NCBI RefSeq assembly: GCF_013359695.1
Contig: NZ_JABFMU010000009.1
Coordinates: forward strand, 1 to 38,637
DNA length: 38,637 bases
Direction of reading: 5' to 3'
Source of the DNA: Pseudomonas sp. C2B4
GTDB lineage: Bacteria; Pseudomonadota; Gammaproteobacteria; Pseudomonadales; Pseudomonadaceae
Positions 8,031-14,977 of the stretch are shown here, in pieces. The position numbers were made by a program, and so were the translations under genes. Every line of letters begins with the position of its first letter. Position 1 is the stretch's first letter. The notes below the pieces were generated by a model. That model searched no databases and had not been told where the DNA came from. It saw nothing but the letters and a program-made list of their open reading frames with translations.

Positions 8031-8149
8031 AGCTAGATTTCCCAACTTGGTCCAGATATTTCCCCCGACGACTACAATTAGTCTTGCGCAGTCCACTACG
8101 GCCTTTCTAAGTGGCATCCAACGCTCAACCTCGCTCAGGAGATCAGTTG

Positions 8150-8578
8150 ATGTCTGCCCTCATTTCCCAACTCAACACGGTTTGGGCACCACGCCTGCTT
8201 AGTGTCCTGCGGATCATTACGGCCTTCCTGTTCCTCCAACACGGTACCGCCAAGTTATTTGGATTTCCGCATGTCGCTTTTTTCGATGAGTTGAGCCTGT
8301 TTTCCCTGATCGGCTTTGCCGGAGTGCTGGAAGTGGTTGGCGGACTGCTGCTAGTGCTCGGCCTTTTCACGCGCCCGGTGGCCTTTATCCTGTCCGGAGA
8401 AATGGCTTTCGCCTATTTCATCGGGCACGCCCCCAAAGGGCTGTTCCCGCTGCTGAATAACGGTGAGCCGGCGATCCTGTTCTGCTTCATTTTTCTATAC
8501 TTGGTTGCGGCCGGTGGTGGCGCCTGGAGTCTTGACCGTCGCCTGTGCCGAGGAAAACCTGGCTGCGATTGGGTCTAG
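8150..8578 (+). CDS. DoxX-family membrane protein
   Basis: The 142-aa protein has four predicted membrane segments. The first holds LLSVLRIITAFLFLQHGTAK and the second GFAGVLEVVGGLLLVLGLFT, both typical of DoxX/TQO-small-subunit-like proteins. RPVAFILSGEMAFAYFIGHA follows. A GTG start at 8111 is possible, but ATG 8150 has AGGAG about nine bases upstream and gives the normal DoxX N-terminus. Many DoxX proteins are linked to redox or quinone metabolism and oxidative stress, but the reaction is unclear. The 277 bp after it (8579-8855) contain no gene I can support. Confidence 0.88.
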   Translation: MSALISQLNTVWAPRLLSVLRIITAFLFLQHGTAKLFGFPHVAFFDELSLFSLIGFAGVLEVVGGLLLVLGLFTRPVAFILSGEMAFAYFIGHAPKGLFPLLNNGEPAILFCFIFLYLVAAGGGAWSLDRRLCRGKPGCDWV

Positions 8579-8855
8579 GCCAGCCGTGGCAACCGTCGCG
8601 GAACTGGATGCCTTTTCCTGCGGGTTCCTCTTGGGGCGTCAGTGCCTGGATGTACGAATGCCTGTGGGGAGCTAGTCAGAAATCTTCAAAAACTGCTCGG
8701 CTTATAAGCTTGTTTACCGTTGTTGAGGCAAAAATCAGCAACTCACCCTGGGTCAATTTTCCATCTGCACCAACACCACCTCTAAAGCTTACGTGCATAT
8801 AAGGAGGATTTCGCACGAACCCATGCTAATCCCCAACTCCTGGAGGCGATGCGCA

Positions 8856-9749
8856 ATGCAAAACCGCATCAACACGAAGGCAAGGCTCGCGTTTGTGGCG
8901 TTCCTGCTTATCTCGATTGTCATCGGGGCGATCTGGTATTTCTTTTCATTAAGCCAATACACAACCTATCAGATCTATACCCAAGAGTCGGTCTCTGGCC
9001 TCATGATCGATGCCCCGATTGAGTTCCACGGCGTAGATGTGGGAAAGGTGAAAAGCATCAGACTGGTCAATCCGCATTCAGTGGCCATCGTGTTGAATAT
9101 CGACAAGACTGTCCCAGTTAGTTCGACCAGTGTGGCGACGATTACCTCCAGAGGACTAGCAACACGAGGATTTACCGGCTACGTATACATTGCTCTCGAA
9201 GACGTCGGCACCAATTCGGTACCACTGACCGCATGGCCGGGCGAGCCTTATCCGATCATTCCGACGGCACCCTCGAAAATCGTGACGCTCGATACGTCGA
9301 TAAATCAGGTAAACGAAAATTTCCAGGCACTGGCCCAAGTGCTGAAATCGCTATTCGACGAGAAGACTATTGTGTCGCTGAAGCAATCAGCCGACAACAT
9401 GCAGCAAGTCACCAAGGCACTGGCTGAAAATACCAAGAAGCTGGACGCTATCGTTGCCAATATCGAGCGCGCCAGTCATGGATTTGAACCGCTCCTGAAA
9501 TTGAGCCATGACACCGTGAGAGCGCTCCAGGTGCAAATCTTGCCGGAAACGCACAAGGCCTTGTCCGACCTTGAAAATCTGTCCAGTTCCTTCTCTACTC
9601 AACTCTTGCCGGAAGCGCACAAGGCCCTGTCCGACCTTGAAAATCTGACCAGTTCCCTCTCTACGGTAACGGCCAAGATCAATCGAGACCCCTCAATCCT
9701 GATTCGTGGTTCCGCGCCACCGCCACCCGGACCGGGGGAAAAAAAATGA
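8856..9749 (+). CDS. MCE-domain (MlaD-like) lipid-transport protein
   Basis: After a short basic N-terminus there is one membrane anchor (LAFVAFLLISIVIGAIWYFF, about residues 11-30). An MCE domain follows, with SVSGLMIDAPIEFHGVDVGK and VKSIRLV, then a long helical tail from about residue 160. MCE proteins are periplasmic substrate-binding parts of ABC lipid transporters that move phospholipids between the membranes. The start at 8856 follows GGAGG; the longer frame from 8793 lacks support. It overlaps the next gene by 4 nt (ATGA). The permease (MlaE) and ATPase (MlaF) genes normally beside it are absent from the window. The tail has a 22-residue duplication (see repeat at 9539). Confidence 0.9.
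   Translation: MQNRINTKARLAFVAFLLISIVIGAIWYFFSLSQYTTYQIYTQESVSGLMIDAPIEFHGVDVGKVKSIRLVNPHSVAIVLNIDKTVPVSSTSVATITSRGLATRGFTGYVYIALEDVGTNSVPLTAWPGEPYPIIPTAPSKIVTLDTSINQVNENFQALAQVLKSLFDEKTIVSLKQSADNMQQVTKALAENTKKLDAIVANIERASHGFEPLLKLSHDTVRALQVQILPETHKALSDLENLSSSFSTQLLPEAHKALSDLENLTSSLSTVTAKINRDPSILIRGSAPPPPGPGEKK
9539..9670 (+). repeat. 66-bp tandem duplication inside the MCE gene
   Basis: Two copies, starting CTTGCCGGAA at 9539 and 9605, encode LPETHKALSDLENLSSSFST and LPEAHKALSDLENLTSSLST. The exact in-frame 66-bp step lengthens the helical tail by 22 residues. Confidence 0.8.
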
Positions 9750-10354
9750 AATTTCCCATAGGCAGGGCGGCTCTCATCGCATTATGCGTCGTCTTGCTAT
9801 CGGGCTGCGCCTTGCTCTCCCCGGCCAAGATTGATACGAAGAAATATGTGCTGAACTCCATCCCGCTCAATCTACCCAGCGAACAGACCCACTCCGCGAC
9901 CCTTCTGGTCTTGCCCCCCGAGACTGAGCCTATCTATGCCATAACGCAGATGGCCTATACGACAAAGGCTTATGAAATCGCATATTTCAGCCAGAACGAA
10001 TGGGGGGCAACGCCATCGCAGATGATTCAACCTTTAATCGTCGAGACACTTCGGCAAACCCACCATTTCAGCGAGGTTCTACCGTCCCCTCACTTCGGCC
10101 GCCACACTTTTGCGCTTCGCAGCGAAATCCTGGAGCTTAAGCAGGACTTCACTTCGGACCCCGCGATGCTGCAACTCGCGATGCGCTTCTATCTGAGCCG
10201 CGAGGCAACGAATCAAGTTATCGCTACCAAGGAATTGTCGGTTCGGGAACCCATGCGGGAAAGGACCCCCTATGCGGGAGTCGTGGCGGCCAATGAGGCC
10301 ACGGGAAAGCTATTGCGGGAATTAGCCAAATTTGTAGTCGAGAAAGCACATTAA
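9746..10354 (+). CDS. ABC-type transport auxiliary lipoprotein (PqiC/YmbA-like)
   Basis: The 202-aa protein begins with a lipoprotein signal ending LLSGCALL (lipobox Cys near residue 21). The body resembles the ABC_trans_aux family (PqiC/YmbA): KYVLNSIPLN, ATLLVLPPETEPIYAITQMA, and AYFSQNEWGATPSQMIQPLI followed by VETLRQTHHFSEV. Such outer-membrane lipoproteins partner MCE proteins to bridge the periplasm. Translational coupling with the MCE gene by ATGA supports a joint complex. The stop codon overlaps that of the convergent cytochrome b561 gene. Confidence 0.88.
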   Translation: MKFPIGRAALIALCVVLLSGCALLSPAKIDTKKYVLNSIPLNLPSEQTHSATLLVLPPETEPIYAITQMAYTTKAYEIAYFSQNEWGATPSQMIQPLIVETLRQTHHFSEVLPSPHFGRHTFALRSEILELKQDFTSDPAMLQLAMRFYLSREATNQVIATKELSVREPMRERTPYAGVVAANEATGKLLRELAKFVVEKAH

Positions 10355-10902
10355 GGCAGCATTCTGCGCAAGGTATCGTCCTTGAAAACAAAGTGATGCC
10401 ACAGTGCCGCACTCATATGAATCAATATGAAAAAACAGAGCGTGTAACCCAACCATTTGTGAATGTCGATGAATCGCTGTAACAGATAGCCGTCGTAACG
10501 AATCAAATCAGGCAGCGTATATAGACCAAAGAGCGATACTGGAATGCCAGCGGCGGAAGACATGAGCCATCCAGTCATCGGCAAGGTGAACATCAGTGCA
10601 TAAAAGGAAAGATGGACAAATTGAGCGGCGATTTTTTGCCAGTCAGGCAGGTGTGCAGCCAGTTGCGGCAGTATTTGAGTTAAACGCCATGCCAAACGCG
10701 GTGCGAGTAGCATTAGCACCAATATGCCGAACGCCTTATGGTAGAAAATCAGGTAGATCTTTTCCGTATTAAAACCGACATCAGGAAGCGTGACCATGTA
10801 GAGACCCAATATTACAAGGCCAATAACAAGAAGAGCCATCGACCAGTGGAACAGGATCGCGATCACTCCATAACTTTCCTCGGTGTTCTCGATCGGCGAC
10901 AT
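10351..10902 (-). CDS. Cytochrome b561-family protein
   Basis: The protein (about 183 aa) has four membrane helices with the haem-ligand histidines expected of bacterial cytochrome b561. These lie in AILFHWSMALLVIG, IFYHKAFG, and the last pair FIDIHKWLGY and FILIHMSAALWHHF. It would carry electrons between the quinone pool and an acceptor in the inner membrane or periplasm. Upstream ATG and TTG starts exist at 10920-10923. ATG 10902 is preferred because GGAG lies eight bases before it. It is convergent with the MCE/lipoprotein pair, with overlapping stop codons. Confidence 0.88.
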   Translation of the reverse strand: MSPIENTEESYGVIAILFHWSMALLVIGLVILGLYMVTLPDVGFNTEKIYLIFYHKAFGILVLMLLAPRLAWRLTQILPQLAAHLPDWQKIAAQFVHLSFYALMFTLPMTGWLMSSAAGIPVSLFGLYTLPDLIRYDGYLLQRFIDIHKWLGYTLCFFILIHMSAALWHHFVFKDDTLRRMLP

Positions 10903-11330
10903 CGCTCGTGCTCCGTTCATCAAGTGCCCTACCGGCGCAAGGCTAACCCAATTTCATCTCTCGTCATCAAGCAGTTGGACAGTATTTCCACTTGCTATAT
11001 CCCGGCCTCTCAGCAGGTATCCGGCCCGGCCTTGGTTTGATAGCGGCAACGTGAGTTAGGTTTTATGCACCTTTCCACAGCGATTCGCGCTGTTCTCAAG
11101 GCGCTGTGCTGTGCGGTATGAAGTGGGTTTGCGCCTCTGGGCTTGTGCAGGGAGAGTCGTCCATGCACCTGCGGCGTACTACCATTGACTAAACCGGTCC
11201 GCTACCAAGTCTCTGCAAGCGGCGCGAAGATACCGGGTGTGACCAGTCGCCAGGTCGTACCTGATTGGTGAGATATCCCCCGAGGTACTCGCTGGGGCCC
11301 TGGCGATTCTGCGCGAGAGAGGCATCAGCC
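10903..11330. other. Intergenic region between cytochrome b561 and dsbG
   Basis: No gene is supported here. The only frames are short and lack ribosome sites. A TTGACT hexamer near 11187 could be a -35 for dsbG, but no good -10 follows at standard spacing. No CopR or CueR type box was found. Confidence 0.4.
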
Positions 11331-12098
11331 ATGTTGCGCCACAAGTACCTCCCCCTGTTGCTCGCCCTTGTCAGCTCACTGCTCGTCTCGGTTACGCAGG
11401 CGGAGGAGTTGCCAGCGCCCATCAAAGCGTTTGAGGCTCGCGGAGCCACCATCGTGGGCGAGTTCGCGGCACCCGGTGGTCTGCGAGGCTATGCCGCGCG
11501 CTATAACGGGCAAGGGCTGGCTCTGTACCTCATGGCCGATGGCCGGCACGTCCTGATTGGCACCCTGTTCGATGCCCAGGGTGAGGATCTGACGGGTGCA
11601 CCGCTGGAGCGTCTGATCTACGAACCGATGGCCAAGGAGGTGTGGGCACGTCTGGAAAAGAGCACCTGGATTGCCGATGGGCGCAAAGATGCCCCACGCA
11701 TCGTCTACATGTTCGATGATCCGAACTGTCCCTACTGCAATAAGTTCTGGCACAAGGCGCGCCCGTGGGTTGAGTCCGGCAAGGTTCAGTTGCGCCACAT
11801 CATGGTGGGCCTGCTCAGTCCCGACAGTGCCGGCAAGTCCGCGGCGCTGTTGACGGACAAGCAACCAGAAGCCGCGCTGAAACAGCATGAGGTGGCCGGT
11901 GGCGGGAGCTTACTCAAAGCTCTTGAAACGGTGCCCAGCAATGTTCAGGAGCAACTCGACGCCAATCTTGCGCTGATGACTGGGCTGGGCAGCGAGGCAA
12001 CGCCCACGATCGTCTATCGCGATTCAAAGGGCCGCCTGCAAATGCAGAAAGGCTTACAACCAGCTCAGGTCATGTCGGAGCTTCTGGGGCCGGAATAA
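11331..12098 (+). CDS. dsbG: Thiol:disulfide interchange protein DsbG-like
   Basis: The 255-aa protein has a signal peptide (LPLLLALVSSLLVSVTQAEE) and an N-terminal dimerisation domain. A thioredoxin fold follows with active site C133-P-Y-C136 (FDDPNCPYCNKFW) and cis-Pro loop TPTIV at 224-228. In the periplasm DsbC/DsbG proteins reduce or isomerise wrong disulfides and protect single cysteines from oxidation, damage that copper causes. Length and layout fit DsbG better than DsbC. ATG 11331 follows GAGAGAGGC; the earlier GTG frame start is unlikely. A small palindrome (AACCCC-AGCC-GGGGTT) follows the stop and may be a weak terminator. It overlaps the -35 of the split CueR-type promoter. Confidence 0.88.
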   Translation: MLRHKYLPLLLALVSSLLVSVTQAEELPAPIKAFEARGATIVGEFAAPGGLRGYAARYNGQGLALYLMADGRHVLIGTLFDAQGEDLTGAPLERLIYEPMAKEVWARLEKSTWIADGRKDAPRIVYMFDDPNCPYCNKFWHKARPWVESGKVQLRHIMVGLLSPDSAGKSAALLTDKQPEAALKQHEVAGGGSLLKALETVPSNVQEQLDANLALMTGLGSEATPTIVYRDSKGRLQMQKGLQPAQVMSELLGPE

Positions 12099-12111
12099 AC
12101 CCCAGCCGGGG

Positions 12112-12126
12112 TTGACCTTCCTATCA
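12112..12126 (+). promoter_or_regulatory. Left half of a CueR-type promoter (-35 TTGACC), split by an element
   Basis: TTGACC (12112-12117), TTCC and the target duplicate TATCA (12122-12126) directly precede the GGGG start of the element. Joined to the right half at 14794-14809 they give a MerR-family (CueR) layout: TTGACC, 19-bp spacer, GAAGCT, with inverted arms ACCTT and AAGGT 11 bp apart. The E. coli copA promoter has the same -35, start of spacer and spacer length. Confidence 0.7.
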
Positions 12127-12193
12127 GGGGAGGCTACAGAATTCGGAAAAAATCGTACGGTAAGCCCCAGGCTGTCAAGTTTAGGTCATAGAA
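12127..12193. repeat. Left terminal inverted repeat of the Tn3-like element
   Basis: The first 38 bp form the Tn3-type end. From ACAG at 12136 to 12193 it is identical to the complement of 14722-14779. The outer nine bases differ slightly (GGGGAGGCT against GGGGAAACC). Confidence 0.9.
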
Positions 12194-12329
12194 GTTGAAA
12201 GCGAGCCGTCAGGAAATGCAGAAACAACCCTATTCTGACACTGCGCCAGTGCCCCACCTGACGCCCGTTTGAGGTGTACTTCAACTGGACACAAGCTATA
12301 TCCATTGAGGCTTACAACTGTATCGCGCG

Positions 12330-12368
12330 GCTTAACGTACAAAAATCTCCGACTTTGTGAGATTCCCA
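12330..12368. repeat. Third, degenerate Tn3-like end inside the element
   Basis: GCTTAACGTAC, A/T-rich sequence, CTCCGACTTTGTGAG and TTCCCA follow the pattern of the right end (GCTTACCGTAC, T-run, TCCGAATTCTGTGG, TTCCCC) in the same orientation. With the left end it would bound a 242-bp miniature unit lying just before the ATPase gene. Confidence 0.5.
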
Positions 12369-12462
12369 TCTACGAAATTAAATAAATCGTACATTAACGG
12401 GCGATTGGAAGAATTTGCGGCTAATTTTAGATGCCTATTCTGTTCAAAATTAAGGGGGACGC

Positions 12463-14568
12463 ATGGCTAACTACACGGTTACCGTACTCAACTGCAACAG
12501 TATTGACCGCGCAGATGTAGTTATTTCTGAGGGGGCGCTAAATATCAAATTTGGGCCAAACGGCCTTGGAAAAAGCACTATTGCGAAAGCTATCATCAGC
12601 CATATTCGTGCTGACGGCTCTCTCCAGGAGTTAATCCCTTTCAAGCACCGCGGCAAGCCTGATATGCCAGCCCCGGAGGTTCGGGGAGTGGACCAACTTA
12701 GGAAAGTCCTCGTTTTTGACGACAATTATGTGCAGCAATTCGTCTTTCAAAAAGATGAGATTGTGAAAAATAGTTTCGAGATTTTCATCAGAACGCCGGA
12801 ATATCTGGCGGAGATGGCCGATATCGATACGCTGCTCTCGGGTATCCGAAAAGCGTTTTCCGACAATGCTGAAATCGGGCAAGTCGTAACCGACCTGAAA
12901 GAATTACGGGAGGCCTTCGGAAAATCCAAGACAGGAGCCATTCCCAAGACAAGCAAGATTCACAAGGCATTCGGAACTGGCAATAAGCTGGAAAACATTC
13001 CTGATGTCCTGCAACCATTTTCGACGTTTATTAAAAGTCAGGAACCCGCCAAATGGATCGCATGGCAGGTAAAAGGCAATGAATTTCTACAATTAGCAGA
13101 TAGCTGCCCCTACTGTTCAATAGCGCTGACTAGCGCAGAACAGAAGGACACAGCCTTGGCCGTCGAAAAAGAGTATGACTCCAACACCGTCGGGCACATT
13201 AACCTCCTTCGAGGAATCATCGACAGGCTGGGAAAATATTTCAGCGAGAAGTGCCGGGAGAATCTAGAGAATGTGACAAAGGCAAAGGTTGAATTGCAGG
13301 CGGAGGAGCAAAGTTTCCTGACGGGCCTCAAAGCGGACATTGATGCATTGATCAACAAGCTGGAGGGGTTGCGAACTATATCTTTCTTCTCTCTGCGCGA
13401 TTTCGAAGAAGTTGGCGACCAACTGACACCGTTGAAAATTGAGCTCAATTTGATCGACAAGCTTGACTCCGAGGAGACGCGCAAGACCGTTGACCCTATC
13501 AACCTTCAGCTCGACGACTTGATTGGGAAAGTTGGTAGCCTCAAAGGGAAAATCAATCGACACAAAGCGAAAATTAAAAAAAGCATCGAGGACAACCAGA
13601 ACAGTATCAATGGTTTCCTGAAGTCTGCGGGCTACAAGTACGTTGTTGAAATCGTAGCCGAACCAGAATCCTACAAAATGAAGCTAATCCACAAAGACCA
13701 GGTGAATTACATAGAGACGGCCTCACGTCATCTGAGCTACGGCGAAAAAAACGCATTTGCGCTTGTACTATTCATGCACCAGGTCCTTAGCGAAAAACCG
13801 GATTTGGTCGTATTGGATGATCCGATCTCATCTTTCGACAAGAACAAGAAATTTGCGATCCTCCAGGAGCTATTCCGGGGTAAGGCCAGTCTGCGCGGCA
13901 TAACCACGCTGATGCTCACCCACGACATCGAACCCGCGATTGATGTCATAAAAAGCACCAACGCCATATTCAAAGCCGCCGAACCATCTGCTTGCTTCTT
14001 ATCTTCGCGCGTCGGGGTTGTAACGGAGGTTCCGATCGAGAGGAACGATATCCAGACCTTCGCCAAAATCTGCAAAGTTAATATCGAGGCACTTACCGAC
14101 ACCCTCCTGAAGACAATCTACCTGCGACGACACTTCGAGCTGCTGGACGACGCAGGCCTGGAATACAACCTGCTTGCTAGCCTCTTCAAGGGAAGGGATA
14201 CACCGACAATTCAGTCAGGGTCTTCTATTCGGGACATGACGGCTGCCGAACAGGCAGATGCCGAGTCATTAATCCGCGACAAGCATATCGCCGACTTTAA
14301 TTACATTGCCCTGGTGGCTGAGGTGAAGGACGTGGAGGCCATCAAGGCTAAGTTTTACGCGACCGCTGTGGGTTATGAAAAAATCCAGCTGTTCCGGCTC
14401 ATCAATGATGAGCACGACGACAGCGTCATCCGCAAATTCATCAACGAGTCCTATCACATCGAGAATGAATACGTGATGCAGCTCAACCCGCATAAATTCG
14501 AGAGCATTCCGGAATATGTCATCGAGGAGTGTGTCGCGCTGCTTACGCCTGCTCCCATCGTTGCGTAA
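12463..14568 (+). CDS. RloC/PrrC-like AAA ATPase, candidate anticodon nuclease
   Basis: The 701-aa protein has an SMC/Rad50-type ATPase split around a coiled coil. Walker A is GPNGLGKST (31-39), the signature LSYGEKN (424-430), Walker B LVVLDD (448-453), D-loop SSFDK (456-460) and switch His487. CPYC (215-218) sits between helical segments, like the zinc hook of RloC. After the ATPase, R555-x3-E559 (RRHFE) and H665 (NESYH) could be the Arg-Glu-His set of PrrC/RloC anticodon nucleases. The Glu-His distance is much longer than in PrrC. RloC-type proteins cut a tRNA anticodon loop when phage or DNA damage is sensed. No restriction genes accompany it. ATG follows AAGGGGGACGC. Its sequence is visibly more A/T-rich than the copper genes, which fits transfer. 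Nuclease activity is inference; an AAA_13 ATPase is certain. Confidence 0.75.
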   Translation: MANYTVTVLNCNSIDRADVVISEGALNIKFGPNGLGKSTIAKAIISHIRADGSLQELIPFKHRGKPDMPAPEVRGVDQLRKVLVFDDNYVQQFVFQKDEIVKNSFEIFIRTPEYLAEMADIDTLLSGIRKAFSDNAEIGQVVTDLKELREAFGKSKTGAIPKTSKIHKAFGTGNKLENIPDVLQPFSTFIKSQEPAKWIAWQVKGNEFLQLADSCPYCSIALTSAEQKDTALAVEKEYDSNTVGHINLLRGIIDRLGKYFSEKCRENLENVTKAKVELQAEEQSFLTGLKADIDALINKLEGLRTISFFSLRDFEEVGDQLTPLKIELNLIDKLDSEETRKTVDPINLQLDDLIGKVGSLKGKINRHKAKIKKSIEDNQNSINGFLKSAGYKYVVEIVAEPESYKMKLIHKDQVNYIETASRHLSYGEKNAFALVLFMHQVLSEKPDLVVLDDPISSFDKNKKFAILQELFRGKASLRGITTLMLTHDIEPAIDVIKSTNAIFKAAEPSACFLSSRVGVVTEVPIERNDIQTFAKICKVNIEALTDTLLKTIYLRRHFELLDDAGLEYNLLASLFKGRDTPTIQSGSSIRDMTAAEQADAESLIRDKHIADFNYIALVAEVKDVEAIKAKFYATAVGYEKIQLFRLINDEHDDSVIRKFINESYHIENEYVMQLNPHKFESIPEYVIEECVALLTPAPIVA

Positions 14569-14624
14569 GTCAGTACCAGATCAACAGCTCGGCACGGATC
14601 TGCATTAATCCTTACTGACACTTT

Positions 14625-14684
14625 GGGGGCTTTTTGACCTGGACGCACGCATGGCCAGCGCCTGGTCAACACAAACAAGCCCCC
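14625..14684. repeat. Nested imperfect palindrome after the ATPase gene
   Basis: Outer arms GGGGGCTT (14625-14632) and AAGCCCCC (14677-14684) enclose inner arms TTGACC (14634-14639) and GGTCAA (14664-14669). There is no T-run, so a plain terminator is not obvious. It could fold in RNA or as single-stranded DNA, or be a protein site. Confidence 0.55.
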
Positions 14685-14721
14685 GGCCGGCTGGATTACC
14701 GATCAACGATCGCTTAACACT

Positions 14722-14788
14722 TTCTATGACCTAAACTTGACAGCCTGGGGCTTACCGTACGATTTTTTCCGAATTCTGTGGTTTCCCC
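14722..14788. repeat. Right terminal inverted repeat of the Tn3-like element
   Basis: The inner 58 bp (14722-14779) are the exact complement of 12136-12193. The outer end is GTTTCCCC, followed by TATCA, the second copy of the target duplicate. Confidence 0.9.
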
Positions 14789-14809
14789 TATCATGTCAAG
14801 GTCGAAGCT
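14789..14809 (+). promoter_or_regulatory. Right half of the split CueR-type promoter (-10 GAAGCT)
   Basis: TATCA, then TGTCAAGGTC and GAAGCT (14804-14809). The AAGGT arm pairs with ACCTT at 12115-12119 once the element and one TATCA are removed. In the present order the -35 and -10 are about 2.7 kb apart, so copper-responsive transcription from here should be lost. Confidence 0.7.
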
Positions 14810-14852
14810 GCATGTGCGGCAAGAGATGCCGCTTTAACATGAGAGGCCCGTT

Positions 14853-14885
14853 ATGTTCGTCTTGGAAGTTTCCGGTATCGGTTGA
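14853..14885 (+). pseudogene. CopZ-like metallochaperone stub (10 codons)
   Basis: After GAGAGG the frame reads MFVLEVSGIG and stops at TGA. This is how a small heavy-metal-associated protein such as CopZ begins, just before the metal-binding CxxC. What follows (to 14977) does not continue the domain in any frame I could read. The stub sits 44 bp after the right half of the CueR-type promoter, the place expected for copZ. The short length makes the name tentative. Confidence 0.5.
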
Positions 14886-14977
14886 GTCGTAGTCAGGTCG
14901 CTCTTACGTCGTTCAAACGACCCGATCCATGCTTCAGGACTTAGTTTTGGTGCCATCCCCCACGGCATATCGAAGGG

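Larger units (their letters stand above)
12127..14788. mobile_element. Non-autonomous Tn3-like element carrying one RloC/PrrC-like gene
   Basis: Both ends start GGGG and continue with near-identical 38-bp repeats containing CAGAATTCGGAAAA and TCGTACGGTAAG. This is close to my memory of the Tn501/Tn1721 ends. The inverted identity continues perfectly to 58 bp (12136-12193 against 14722-14779). The element is flanked by the 5-bp direct duplicate TATCA (12122-12126, 14789-14793), the size made by Tn3-family transposases. No transposase or resolvase is inside, so movement would need help in trans. The only gene is 12463-14568. Confidence 0.85.

Noticed and set aside
12097..12112. AACCCC/GGGGTT hairpin as a firm terminator of dsbG
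   Set aside because: No T-run follows; the sequence passes straight into the TTGACC hexamer.
14625..14684. Palindrome as an integron attC site
   Set aside because: No GTTRRRY core and no integrase; arm layout does not match attC.
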